From assembly GCA_944472155.2 (NCBI GenBank), contig OX235274.1:33106052-33170051 (forward strand): a stretch of 64,000 nt of DNA, read 5' to 3'. The DNA comes from Trichobilharzia szidati (lineage: Eukaryota; Platyhelminthes; Trematoda; Strigeidida; Schistosomatidae). Numbering within the stretch: position 1 is the first letter of the stretch; each line of letters begins with the position of its first letter. Position numbers and translations under genes: made by a program. A model generated the notes under the pieces. The model was not told where the DNA came from and made no database searches. It was given only the letters and a program-made list of their open reading frames with translations. Positions 1-9,974 of this stretch are shown piece by piece.

Positions 1-629
1 AATTGTATTGCACTTAAATGCATTAGTGACGATCATTATTATTATTACTATTAATCATTCCCCTTAACGTTTATCTTTTCTCACCACACACACATCTCCT
101 CTCTCTGTTAAACATTAAATAAAGTTTCAGGGTTCAAATGATAAGCGCAATAGTAAAAATGTAATATGTAGTTACACTTTCATCCAATTTACAAATAAAT
201 AGTAAAGGAGTTAAAGACAGTCTAACTTGGTCGTCTCTTTCTTTCTCTCTCTCACTCTGCATAAAAGTTATCGGAAAGTGACAAAAACAAGGAGAAGATT
301 CATCGTTGTTTGAAGGAACAGGGGGGGGGTGGGAAGGACGAAGGAGAAAGAAGCAAGGAATAGAAATAATAGAGAAGCAGTGAGGTAGTAGAAGTGGAGA
401 CGAAACTTATTATCAATCAAACAGTCACCATTCAATCAGCTGTAGGAATCTTTCCTATTTCAGCAAAAGTACGGCAGTAGTAGTAGGAGGAGTGGTTTCA
501 AAACAGTAAATCTATAATTTCATAAGAAAAGAAGAAAAAAAATGAAATTTCACAGTATGCTGTGGGCTTGTGTACACATTATTTAAAAGGTGAAACAATA
601 TCGAGTTGTTGTGAATACTAATGATAAAA

Positions 630-1588
630 TCAGAAGAAAAATCTTCCTGGTGTTGTAGTAATATGTTGAGCATTTCGATAAGTTTCAGCTAGATAAGCTG
701 ATTTTGGATCATGTCTTTCTGATGAATGTACAGTGTGTGACGACTGGTGTGGGACTACTGCTGTTAATTCTCTATTCTGATGATGATGAGATAAACTCTC
801 CTCATCTAAATGGCCTGCTGCTGTAGTAGTGTTGTAGGGAGGACGATTACTTTGACCTAATAGATTTTGATAATGTGTATGTGCACTTGGAGGTGGTGGC
901 GGCGGTGGCTGGGGTGGTGGTATTGATTGAGCTTGAGGGATTTGATGATGTTGACGATTTGTAGGCGTCACCTGAGCAGCTTGTTGTTGGTGTTGCTGTT
1001 GCTGTTGTTGATGATACTGATGGTAGGCATAGGCGGCTGCTAGACCAGATACTTCATGAATGGAATGAGCAAGCTGTTGACTTGCAGTAGCAGTGTTATT
1101 ATTCACTTGAGCATGTTCTACCATCGACCTACTATTATTACCTAATGTGTTTTGCATAGTAGTAGAACCTTGACGAAGATGATGGGAAGGATAAAGGGAA
1201 TAATTATCACGGAGACTTGTATTAGTAATAGTAGTAGGCGTGGTCGTCGTCGTAGTAGTAGTGATACTACGACCATCAGGATTGTGTTCTACATAGTTTG
1301 TATTTGTATTTGAACAGTACTCAGTAGTTGAGTTATTGTTGTTGTTATGCGATAATTGTTGTTCACTAACTAATCGATTGTTAGAAGATACTGATGATTG
1401 TGTAGTAGTAGTATTAGTAGTGTATTGATTATTCTCAAATGACTGATAACGATATTGATTTGAAGAGAATGGAAATCCAGTATACTGGTTGTTATTATTA
1501 CTACTACGTTGTAAGGCATCGGTGTTGTCTCCTTGTTGTCCAGATGGAATAACAGGCAATCCATTAAAACCTTGTCCATCACATCGAC
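630..1588 (-). CDS. Low-complexity N/T/Q/H/P-rich protein, probable 3' terminal exon (product unknown)
   Basis: The reading frame is open from a TGA at 630 upward through about 320 codons. The protein has Asn runs, Thr-rich blocks, a His/Gln-rich block (residues HQYHQQQQQQHQQQ) followed by a run of nine prolines, and many Ser/Asn patches. Such composition is common in disordered tails of flatworm transcription factors and RNA-binding proteins, but no folded domain is visible, so no function is assigned. Two start models fit. In the first, a splice acceptor (TTTATTATAG, minus strand, AG at 1589-1590) makes this a terminal coding exon. In the second, translation starts at the ATG at 1634-1632; its first residues MNKTRNLLIVILFIIG resemble a signal peptide. 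I prefer the exon model because the hydrophobic stretch coincides with the T-rich tract expected before an acceptor. No polyadenylation signal was recognised downstream. Being real coding sequence is likely but unproven. Confidence 0.5.
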
Positions 1589-1844
1589 CTATAATAAATA
1601 AAATAACAATTAAGAGATTTCTTGTTTTATTCATTATCTCTAAATGGTATAAATCATCATAACATACACAGTTGAATAATAAATACTCTCTCTGTATACA
1701 AGAACACTTTATCAATACTAATGTCAAATCAACTCCCTTATATATATGTATATGTATATATGACCAGAAAGGATAAACAATAGGGAAATATCGGAACAAA
1801 CCTAATGCCTAACAAATATGCCATAGTAGAAAATGGAGATAAGT

Positions 1845-1960
1845 CGGATACACGCTGAGAAGACTGTTGATTGACGACACACGCCAGGGGTACTCTCCCG
1901 AGTGGAAGCCAAAACGGCGAGTTAGGTATCAAAGAGTAACATGGAGAAGATAAACGTTTA
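1845..1960 (+). mobile_element. RTE-like family B, short 3' fragment
   Basis: This stretch aligns by eye with the 3' end of the family B element at 33630-33720. It shares the ACACGCCA...GAGTGGAA(G/C)CC segment that encodes the conserved C-terminal 'ITRHAIEWNP' region of these reverse transcriptases. It is too short and broken to encode anything. Confidence 0.45.
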
Positions 1961-1961
1961 A

Positions 1962-2365
1962 GGAGCCAATTGGTTCTAGTTTGAGGCTCGTCGGCAGCGC
2001 GCACCCACTGCCGTGGTTCTAACCCAGGACCTTCCGGTTACAAGGCAAGCTAGCTGGCTTGTATACCATTCAGACACTGGGACCCGATTTAATGACCACT
2101 GCATGAATTCTAACTTCTACCAATTCGTGATATAGTGCGACCACCAACCGATGTCATCGATGGTTGGACCTCACTGGTCACAACTTCTCACTAGAACTCC
2201 AGGAAACTCCGTCCTGTAGCAAGTCACTAGCGAGCATCAGATTAATTTTCAGGAGTTGGTTTGTAAGGATTAGATTCGTTTTTACGAGTTTGACCACGGA
2301 TTGATATCAGTTAGAGAACCATTGAAAGCCAGCATTGGAGTACTGCACAGCTGTTTCATCCTAAG
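1962..2365 (-). repeat. SINE2 (tRNA-headed, hammerhead-bearing), two partial units
   Basis: Read on the minus strand from about 2090 there is a tRNA-like head (A-box-like TGTCTGAATGG; degraded B box around 2015). It is followed by a truncated hammerhead region GCCGACGAG near 1995. A second partial unit in the same orientation lies at 2290-2365 and keeps the downstream GAAACAGCTGTGCAGTACTCC part (GATGAAAC near 2355). The intervening block with GATTAATTTTCAGGAG also occurs in the copy at 14870-15290. Confidence 0.65.
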
Positions 2366-2984
2366 ATGAAAAATCAGAGTACTTCTATACGAAATGTAGA
2401 TGCTTCTCTTCCTACTTCAACTAGAGAAACACCCTGAGAACAGTATTAAAACGCATTGTCCACACGATATTAAATAAGTGTATGCATACATTATATCCTC
2501 ATTAAGAAATTTTTACGTCATAGATAAACAAAGTAAAGGTGTCACATTTAAGATTTTTGCCATACTGTCGAAGTTCTACTCTTCCTACACTGAAGGAATG
2601 CAGAAAGAATATCAGGTTGTGTAGTGTAAGTAAATACATACAGTAGTAGCTGAAATTCTTTTTAAGCCATAATATCACAGTTGGGAACAGTGAATGTTAT
2701 CAACTCCAGAAAAAGATGTATGGCTGACAAGATTTTAACATAAAGCTCTGCAGAGAAGTGCCACCAGTTCAACTTGTCACACTCCCTCCATGTAGCAAGG
2801 TAAAGGTAGAAAGAACTATATAACTAAGCAGAAATGTACAGGAGAACGAAAGAATAGGTGTAACACGGAAAAACGTGACAGTTTAATAGATATATGAGAG
2901 ATCACAGAGAGTGAATGCATCTTCGCCACTGAGAAAGATTTTGAGCCATACCATCAATAGTCTCTACAGTTATTGGTGATATGA
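2366..2984. other. Unassigned intergenic DNA
   Basis: AT-rich sequence with no open frame of note, no tRNA and no repeat shared with the rest of the window that I can see. Confidence 0.5.
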
Positions 2985-3117
2985 TTGTGAGCAATAAATT
3001 GTCCTCGAAACGTCATCAGTAAACATTACTGTATAACACTGTGAGACTTTATCAAAACAAAATTTACCCATAATGGAATTACACTCTACCACAGTGCACA
3101 AGTTTTATTCTTATATC
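2985..3117 (+). repeat. Dispersed repeat shared with 59523-59690
   Basis: The block from GAGCAATAAATTGT through TCGAAACG, CATCAGTAAA, ATAACACTGTGAGACTTT and CCCATAATGGAATTA to CTTATATCAA is also present in the same orientation at 59523-59690. At the second locus it forms a near-perfect palindrome; here only one half is kept. Confidence 0.6.
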
Positions 3118-3655
3118 AATGCGGCGGATACATTTTTCAACGTAGAATAACAGATTAGCAGTTATGGGGTGTCAAAATAAATAGTCGCATTTGTGTGACA
3201 AACGTGCTCTGGGCTGAAATCGATTACAAAATATTTCGGTGAAATGGGCGACATTGGTGGTGGTGATTATTCATAATAGATTCGTAGAGTGTGGGGCAGG
3301 AAAAATTCACAAGTCAGTTCAAGGTTATAGAAGGTGTCAGGTGAGTGAGTGGCTAGTACAAAGTGGTATGTATGAAGTGGAGGAGATAGTAAGACTGCAA
3401 TGAGAGGTTCATAATGAAATAACCGATGTGTGAGAAGAAACAGGTGGAGGCATGTATTGAGAGAAGAGATAATATCACTAATAATAAGTCCGGATAACAG
3501 AAATGGGAAATTCGATAGTATGGAGAGAATGTTTGCATGAAGGGTATAAATTATGACGAATAATTATAATAATAATAATAATAATAATAATTGTAATGGT
3601 AAGCAAAGAAAATAAAACATAAAAATAAACCAAGAGGGTTAAGGGGAAGAAGCAC
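3118..3655 (+). repeat. Left arm of long inverted repeat flanking a PLE endonuclease fragment
   Basis: The reverse complement of 4186-4552 matches this stretch over its full length, from ATGCGGC through TAACAGATTAGCAGTTATG, TCATAATAGATTCGTAGA, GGTGTCAGGTGAGTGAGTGG and AATATCACTAATAATAAG to CCAAGAGGGTTAAGGGG. This arm carries about 75 extra bases after 3173 and a longer (TAA)n microsatellite at 3566-3590. Penelope-like elements are known to carry terminal repeats in inverted or direct orientation, which explains the structure. Confidence 0.75.
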
Positions 3656-4185
3656 TCTAGGTGAGAAGCAGAATCATTAATCCAAGTTTGCCCACGGTAG
3701 GAACAGCGTCTGGACGTGTTCTTTTCGGATACAAATTTCCGGTTTAGTCGATCTTATTGCAACAGCTTCAGCTATGTGTAGACGACATCAGCTAACTGTA
3801 CTTGATAACGACTTCGGAATTCGGTACATAACCCTGAAAGGTGTGTTGGTGGTGATGCAATGTCCAGTATCGACCAAGTGTGACAAGATCGAGCTTTTTA
3901 TGCACTTAATTCCCCCCTGCTGGACCAAGCTGATAAATGTTCTCGAACCCGTAGACGAACCTGGCTAATCGTGTGCCCTATATAACTTGGACCACAGGAA
4001 CAGTTGAGATGGAATATGCATGAAGAAGAGCTAACGTTAGGTTAGACATCTTTGAGTTGCTGGATGAACATTGGACGGCTGCTGAAGGATAGGAAGAGAT
4101 GTGCAGAGTAGACAGTTTTCTTTATCTTCCTGGTCAAACGCTGCGATAGAATCTCCCCAGGAGCATCTTTCCCTTAACCCTCTTG
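3656..4185 (-). mobile_element. Penelope-like element: degenerate GIY-YIG endonuclease
   Basis: On the minus strand, with frameshifts, the pieces CSCGPSYIGHT, RVREHLSAW, SSILSHLVDTGH and AEAVAIRSTKPEICIRKEHV can be read in the order expected for the C-terminal GIY-YIG nuclease of Penelope-like elements (compare the longer copies at 15954-16427 and 22992-24176). The 5' reverse transcriptase part is missing. The fragment sits exactly between two inverted repeat arms. Confidence 0.75.
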
Positions 4186-4552
4186 GTTTTTCTTTCTTTG
4201 CTTATTATTACAATTATTATTATTCGTCATAATTTATGCCCTTCATTCAAACATTCTCTCAATACTATCGAATTTTCTATTTATACTATCCGGACTTATT
4301 ATTAGTGATATTATCTCTTTTCAAAATATATGCCTCACACATTCGTTATCTCATTATGAACCTCTGATTGCAGTCTTACTATCTCCTCCTCTTTGATGCA
4401 TACCACTTTGTTCTAGCCACTCACTCACCTGACACCTTTTATAACCTTGAACTGACTTGTCAATTCTACGAATCTATTATGACTAATCACCACCATTGTC
4501 TACATAACTGCTAATCTGTTAATCTACATTAAAAAAATGTTTCTGCCGCATA
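4186..4552 (-). repeat. Right arm of long inverted repeat
   Basis: Inverted partner of 3118-3655 (about 370 bp against 540 bp). The main length differences are a shorter AAT microsatellite and absence of a roughly 75-bp block near the outer end. Confidence 0.75.
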
Positions 4553-4806
4553 ACTAACTAGTCATTACTGTAACGACAATAAATATTATTATACTTTATA
4601 ATTGTAAGAACCTGAAGAGAAATTATATAATATTGGTCAACTAAATCAAAATTTAGCACAATAAATCGATTCGCAAAGCAGATTCTAATCAGAATTTCAG
4701 GTCAAATGTGTTGTGTACAGCCAGATTTGTGTGTAAATCTGTTTAACCTTGTGCATGATGATAATGATAATGAGCAGGTTCAGTTTATCACTATCATTAT
4801 TAGTAT

Positions 4807-4833
4807 TAGTAGTAGTAGTAGTAGTAGTAGTAG
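4807..4833 (+). repeat. (TAG)n microsatellite
   Basis: About nine TAG/AGT units in a row. The surrounding 4553-5100 is AT-rich unassigned DNA with further short trinucleotide runs (ATC near 4965). Confidence 0.9.
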
Positions 4834-5104
4834 GTAGTGTTTAAACCATATTCCAATTTGACCTAAAAGGGTTACTTTGAATAAACAATATTACATGTTT
4901 CCAATCGATCACTAGTAGTAGGAGGCTTTGTATTGTGATTATTAATGTTCACATTATCATCGTCATCATCATCATAACACTTCTGATGCAATGACAACAA
5001 AATTCATGTCTCCCTGGAAGACTCGAAAATTGACTTTGTGAAGAAGACATAACGTCTAAAAAGGGAAGAGACTTTTATTTACTTCAATACTGTAAAGCCC
5101 TACT

Positions 5105-5420
5105 ACTGTGTAACGGCAGAAGACCAAGGGACTTGATATAGGAATGCATATTTCCAATTTGGTATCTTTATATAGTGAAATTATGTACACCTTATCTTCA
5201 ACGTACCATTTGCACAGATCTTACGGGGTTGTGCTACTTCTCGCCTTCCTTCATATTGTGTGTGTGTTTCTTTGTGTTCCTTTCACGTCTCCAATGTATC
5301 TTCAAAACGCTGTATCATTTCCATTATCTGACGTCAAATGTATTTCCCTATTATTTGATATTTTTATGCAGATGAACATCTCCTTACCTATATATACTAC
5401 TGATAAATCTTATCAGTAGC
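5105..5420 (+). repeat. Dispersed ~300-bp repeat (here called R5)
   Basis: Closely related copies occur at 26100-26400 (+) and 21590-21795 (-). Shared blocks include GGTATCT(T/C)TATATA, CTTATCTTCAA, CACAGATCTT, TTGTGCTACTTCTCGCCTTCC, TTCTTTGTGTTCCTTTCACG, GCTGTATCATTT and TATATACTACTGA. Open frames through it differ between copies, so it is probably non-coding. Here and at 21388-21795 it is followed in the same order by a SINE3 unit. Confidence 0.7.
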
Positions 5421-5484
5421 ACACGCCACCTTTTTTGATTTGACACTAGTCAGTAACTAGTGTAATGTGTCTAGTCCTATCCTA

Positions 5485-5610
5485 TCCTATCTAGCACGAA
5501 ACTTAGGTCCAGCGCTTCCTGCCGATTGCCTCCAGCCGTTTAATAACAACATGTCTTCCGTTTAGGTGCTCAACCAATTCAACCATTATAGGTCACATAT
5601 TACAACCCGG
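5485..5610 (+). repeat. SINE3 3' portion
   Basis: ACGAAACTTAGGTCCA and GGCTTCCTGCCGATTGCCTCCA-like blocks match the downstream half of the SINE3 unit at 27907-28080. The tRNA-like head is absent and is replaced by (TATCC)n-like sequence at about 5468-5492. Confidence 0.6.
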
Positions 5611-5744
5611 CTTCAGCTACCAAGGTTTAGGTGTCTAGTCGGTATCATCAGATGACACGGTAGATGTGGGTAATTACGAAGTACATATACATATATATAA
5701 AACTGAAATAAGATTAGGTCAGAAAAGAGTAGGAAGTTTTATCA

Positions 5745-6590
5745 TTACCATCACAATTATTTCTCTTCTCTTCGGTTCCGAGTGAAACATAGGATTTCTA
5801 ACAGAACATCTCTATTTTGCTTTGTTCTCTACAATCCTATTTAGCTGGTTCCACGATTCCTCCTGAGCTTTCATCTCCTCCTTTACACACGTCCTCCGTG
5901 TTACACTCGGGGATACCCAACTCGCTGCTTGCCATTCGTGTTCCACTCGAAGCCAAGGCCTGGTGTGTAATACCTACCACTCAGCGGTCTTCTCTGGGTG
6001 TATCCAATATAACTCCATTTCCTACAGCATACTTGTTGGGCAATAGGTTCTTGGTTGGATCGTTCCGTGTTGCTCATCCTTTCTGGCCATCCGATCTTCA
6101 GGCAGTTGTTGGACAAGAGTCTACAGTCTGTTGGGAATGTTTTTGGTGATGCAGGCGCCAGGTCTCTGACCCACATAGAAGAAATGATTTAACTTTTTTC
6201 TTAATTCTGATTGGAGCAGATTCCCAAACTGATTTCAGAGTGATGATGGTCTGCCTTCCCTTAGTGATCCTGGTTTGCTTTGACATCCTCATCCGGGACA
6301 TCACCTGTAGTAGGAACGATGCTGCCTAGATAAGTGAAGGGAGTGATTTCCTTCAAATTTCTCCGTCGATGGTGGTTGGTGCTTGTCGCTGTTGGTTACG
6401 CATCTTCATCACCTCTTTCTTCTTTATATTCACCTAAAGTCCTGTCTTCGCTGTTTCTTCTGCCATCTTGTTGGTTTTCACCTGTAGATCTTCGAGTTTG
6501 TGAAATTAGACATACACTACCCGCAAAGTCCAGACCTTATAGAGTCTTCCTTTCGGCCTAGAGTATTCCTGCCTCTTCACTCCTCACAGT
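5745..6590 (-). mobile_element. RTE-like family B, 3' half, degenerate
   Basis: The minus strand contains the post-RT region of family B: LKSVWES, CGSETWR, HQKHSQQTVDS, IGWPERMSN and the 3' end with its CCCGAGTGTAACAC-like equivalent, in the same order as 33300-33860. Stops and frameshifts are frequent. The catalytic palm is not present. The 3' end at about 5745 abuts ATTATT-type sequence, as in the other copies. Confidence 0.7.
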
Positions 6591-6807
6591 AGTCAAGCCC
6601 AAATACTGTACTGATTTGTGAAGTTTTTAACTGTTGCCATTAGTCATGTAGGGAGGTGTGGATTACTTTGACTGGTCATCAACAGGACATGTGTCCAGAC
6701 CCTCCTGTGTTGGTGCAGACTTAATTCTATCAGTCAAATTTACAATGTGGAGGTCACTATGGTAAGTGGTGGTTCAACGTCACGTTGCACTCAGAGTTGT
6801 TGTTATT
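6591..6807. other. Unassigned spacer before SINE3 and gap
   Basis: No supported feature. It may belong to the 5' part of an element hidden in the gap. Confidence 0.4.
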
Positions 6808-6895
6808 AGATGGTTGGAGGAAATTGGAAGCAAGCCCAGATAGCTGACCTAGGTTTCGGGCTTGTTGGCACTCACTCACCAGTCAGCAAGGTGTT
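6808..6895 (-). repeat. SINE3 fragment, cut by assembly gap
   Basis: GATGGTTGGAGGAAATTGG, CTGACCTAGGTTTCG and CACTCACCAGTCAGCAAGG match the minus-strand SINE3 unit at 21388-21570. The sequence runs directly into the run of N. Confidence 0.7.
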
Positions 6896-7391
6896 NNNNN
6901 NNNNNNNNNNNNNNNNNNNNNNNNNNNNNNNNNNNNNNNNNNNNNNNNNNNNNNNNNNNNNNNNNNNNNNNNNNNNNNNNNNNNNNNNNNNNNNNNNNNN
7001 NNNNNNNNNNNNNNNNNNNNNNNNNNNNNNNNNNNNNNNNNNNNNNNNNNNNNNNNNNNNNNNNNNNNNNNNNNNNNNNNNNNNNNNNNNNNNNNNNNNN
7101 NNNNNNNNNNNNNNNNNNNNNNNNNNNNNNNNNNNNNNNNNNNNNNNNNNNNNNNNNNNNNNNNNNNNNNNNNNNNNNNNNNNNNNNNNNNNNNNNNNNN
7201 NNNNNNNNNNNNNNNNNNNNNNNNNNNNNNNNNNNNNNNNNNNNNNNNNNNNNNNNNNNNNNNNNNNNNNNNNNNNNNNNNNNNNNNNNNNNNNNNNNNN
7301 NNNNNNNNNNNNNNNNNNNNNNNNNNNNNNNNNNNNNNNNNNNNNNNNNNNNNNNNNNNNNNNNNNNNNNNNNNNNNNNNNNNNNNNNNNN
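6896..7391. other. Assembly gap (496 N)
   Basis: Unbroken run of N. It falls in the 5' half of the family A retrotransposon, so the missing sequence probably includes most of the element's APE endonuclease. Confidence 0.99.
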
Positions 7392-9972
7392 ATAATCATT
7401 TGTATCTTGTAAGCACTAACTTCAAACACAAGGAGAGACACTGTCTGACCTGGCGACCCCCATCATCAAATCAACGCTGGACACAAATAGACCACATAGC
7501 AATAAGCTATCGTTGGCGTGGGTCGGTAGGAGATTGTCGCTCCTTCTGGAACACGTGTGTAGATACCGATCACGCACTGGTCCGCGCTCGTGTGTGCTTA
7601 CGACTGAACGGACGTAGGAAACAGCGAGCGGTAAACCCATCACGTCCCCAGCTCGACCAGGGAACTAAGTCCCTATTTGAGGAAGAACTAGCTAAACACA
7701 TATCTGAGTTTGACAGCTGCGCTCACCCTGAAGAAGCCTGGAAGAATATTCAGTCAGCCATAGATACAGCTGTAAAAGCTGTGAATAAGGTAATTCCAAA
7801 GGTGAGTAAAAACCACTGGATTTCGACTGCCTCATCCGAACTGATAGATGCTAGAAGACTTATTCCGGCGAGCTCCGAATTCAATGAGGAGCGAAAGCTG
7901 CACAAGAGGAAACTTACGAAAAGTCTCCGCAAGGACCGTGAACAGTGGTGGTTGACAAAGGCGAAAGAGATGGAAAAAGCATCGGCGATAGGCAACACCA
8001 GACAACTATTCAGGCTTATCAGGGAAACAGGTGGTAAAAAACAAATGATAAGCGAAACAATCTCCGAGAAAAATGGCACCATAATTAGCTCCCAGGATAG
8101 ACGTCTGGAGCGCTGGAAAGAACACTATGAGGAGCAGTTTAATTGGCCCACAGCCACACTTAACCTACCGGACATCCAACACCTCCCTGAATGGGAGATA
8201 GACACAGGTCCTCCGTCCTTAACCGAGGTTACTAAAGCTGTCACCAATCTGAAGCTAGGCAAAGCAGCGGGACCTGATTTATTGACTCCAGAGGTATTTA
8301 AGTACGGAGGCGACAGTTTACTGTCTGCGTTAACGGAGGTTCTAGGCAGCGTCTGGGAATCAGAGGAAGTCCCATCGGGTTGGTGTAAGTCACTGATCAT
8401 CCCGATATACAAGAAGGGGGACAAGTCGTCTTGTGATAATCACAGAGGGATTAGCTTGACTAATATAGTATCTAAAATCCTAGGCTCAATAATACTGCGT
8501 AGATTAAGTGGTGCTCGGGAGACACAAACACGAGAAAACCAGGCAGGTTTTAGGCCAGGTAGAGGGTGTATTGATCACATCTTCACCCTTCGACAGATTC
8601 TAGAACATAGGCATTCCTACCGGCGTCCGACAATCATTATATTTCTTGACCTAAAGGCGGCATTCGATTCTGTCGACCGGGAGGTTCTCTGGCGATGCTT
8701 GGCTGTAAAGGGAATGCCAAGAAAATACATTGCACTGATTAAGGCACTCTACTCGTACTCATGCAGCCAGGTGAGGGCTTATGGCGAGTTGTCATCTGAA
8801 GTGGTGACGACTAGTGGCGTCCGTCAAGGATGCCCATTATCCCCATTCCTATTCAATTTCATCATAGATGTACTAATGGACTTAACCCTAACTCACTTCA
8901 GCGACTCAGGGATTGACTTGCTACCAGGGAAGAATCTCGTTGACTTAGAATATGCGGACGATATAGTCCTTCTAGGCGAGGACTCTGACAAAATGCAGAG
9001 TCTACTGAACACCCTGAGCAACAATCTCCGCATGTTTGGCATGCGATTCGCCCCTATAAAATGTAAGATGATGCTGCAGGATTGGACTTCATCGACCCCT
9101 AGATTAGAAATAGGAAGTGAAGTGGTAGAACACGTTGACCGCTTCACTTACTTGGGAAGTACCATCAGCCCCAACGGGTTGATCTCCGACGAAATTTCAG
9201 CACGAATACAGAGGGCTAGGTTCGCATTCGCCAGTTTTCGCCGTCTCTGGCGTAGACGCGATATCCGACTATCGACCAAAGGGCGTGTGTACTGCTCAAC
9301 AGTCCGCTCCGTCCTCCTTTATGGCTGTGAGACCTGGCCATTGAGAGCAGAAGACATGAAAAGATTAGCTGTCTTCGATCATAGGTGTCTGCGTTCTATC
9401 TCCCGCGTGAAGTGGTATAATAAGGTGAGCAATATTGAGGTTAGGCGTCGAGTGCTAGGTAAGGCGGGGAAATCAATCGACGAGACTGTGAAATTACTTC
9501 GACTGAGATGGTTAGGACATGTGCTACGTATGCCTAGTCATCGCCTTCCTCGACGGGCAATGTTAGCTGATATAGGGTCAGGCTGGAAAAGAGCTAGCGG
9601 CGGTCAAACCAAAACATGGCACCAATCAATGAAATCCACAACAGTTAATCTAAGCCACGTAGGAAGATGTAGACTTCCTGGTTGGGGCCCTCGGGATGGT
9701 AAAAACCAATGGTTGGAAACAATTGGTGACATGGCTCAAAATCGTTCTCAGTGGCGCAGATGCATCCACTCCTTGTGACTTATGATTTCCAATTAAACTT
9801 TTGTTCTCCGTTATTACTATTCCTTTGTCTCACACCTCTGTTTACTGTCTATATTATGCATTTCTTCTACTTTCTTCTCTTGCTTTGCGTGCTACATAGA
9901 TTGTGGCGACTTGAACTGCCGCACATATGTGCAAAGTTCTATGTCGAAAACCGACCGACCGACCGACACTAT
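7392..9972 (+). mobile_element. RTE-type non-LTR retrotransposon, family A (best copy, 5' end in gap)
   Basis: Contains the end of an APE-type endonuclease, a complete reverse transcriptase and a C-terminal domain, followed by about 190 bp of 3' UTR. It terminates in a short tandem tail (CCGA)n at 9951-9967, a 3' end typical of RTE-clade elements. Six other family A copies in this window share the pre-tail block GTGGCGACTTGAACTGC...GCAAAGTTCTA. Confidence 0.88.
7400..9778 (+). CDS. Endonuclease/reverse transcriptase of RTE-type retrotransposon (5' partial)
   Basis: Polyprotein that nicks target DNA and reverse-transcribes element RNA at the nick. The first 70 residues are the end of the APE endonuclease (LTWRPP, QRWTQIDHIAIS, then DTDHALVRAR with the conserved Asp-His). 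About residues 290-560 are the reverse transcriptase: KAAGPD, SLIIPIYKKGD, NHRGISLTN, QAGFRPGRGCIDHIFTLRQI, FLDLKAAFDSVDR (first catalytic Asp), SGVRQGCPLSPFLFN, and LEYADDIVLL, which holds the catalytic YADD. Next come FTYLGS (thumb-side motif), LLYGCETW and LRWLGHVLRMP. The C-terminus is basic. The frame has no stop or frameshift over 790 codons, unlike every other copy here, so this copy is young or recently active. The true start lies in the gap; the first ATG is not the initiator. SR2/Perere-like schistosome RTE elements are the closest named group by recall. Confidence 0.9.
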   Translation: MYLVSTNFKHKERHCLTWRPPSSNQRWTQIDHIAISYRWRGSVGDCRSFWNTCVDTDHALVRARVCLRLNGRRKQRAVNPSRPQLDQGTKSLFEEELAKHISEFDSCAHPEEAWKNIQSAIDTAVKAVNKVIPKVSKNHWISTASSELIDARRLIPASSEFNEERKLHKRKLTKSLRKDREQWWLTKAKEMEKASAIGNTRQLFRLIRETGGKKQMISETISEKNGTIISSQDRRLERWKEHYEEQFNWPTATLNLPDIQHLPEWEIDTGPPSLTEVTKAVTNLKLGKAAGPDLLTPEVFKYGGDSLLSALTEVLGSVWESEEVPSGWCKSLIIPIYKKGDKSSCDNHRGISLTNIVSKILGSIILRRLSGARETQTRENQAGFRPGRGCIDHIFTLRQILEHRHSYRRPTIIIFLDLKAAFDSVDREVLWRCLAVKGMPRKYIALIKALYSYSCSQVRAYGELSSEVVTTSGVRQGCPLSPFLFNFIIDVLMDLTLTHFSDSGIDLLPGKNLVDLEYADDIVLLGEDSDKMQSLLNTLSNNLRMFGMRFAPIKCKMMLQDWTSSTPRLEIGSEVVEHVDRFTYLGSTISPNGLISDEISARIQRARFAFASFRRLWRRRDIRLSTKGRVYCSTVRSVLLYGCETWPLRAEDMKRLAVFDHRCLRSISRVKWYNKVSNIEVRRRVLGKAGKSIDETVKLLRLRWLGHVLRMPSHRLPRRAMLADIGSGWKRASGGQTKTWHQSMKSTTVNLSHVGRCRLPGWGPRDGKNQWLETIGDMAQNRSQWRRCIHSL

Positions 9973-9974
9973 TG

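Noticed and set aside
5144..5419. 91-codon hydrophobic protein
   Set aside because: It lies in the R5 repeat, and the frame is not maintained in the copies at 21590 and 26100.
6810..7441. Apparent long open frames across the gap
   Set aside because: They consist almost entirely of unknown residues from the N run and carry no coding evidence.
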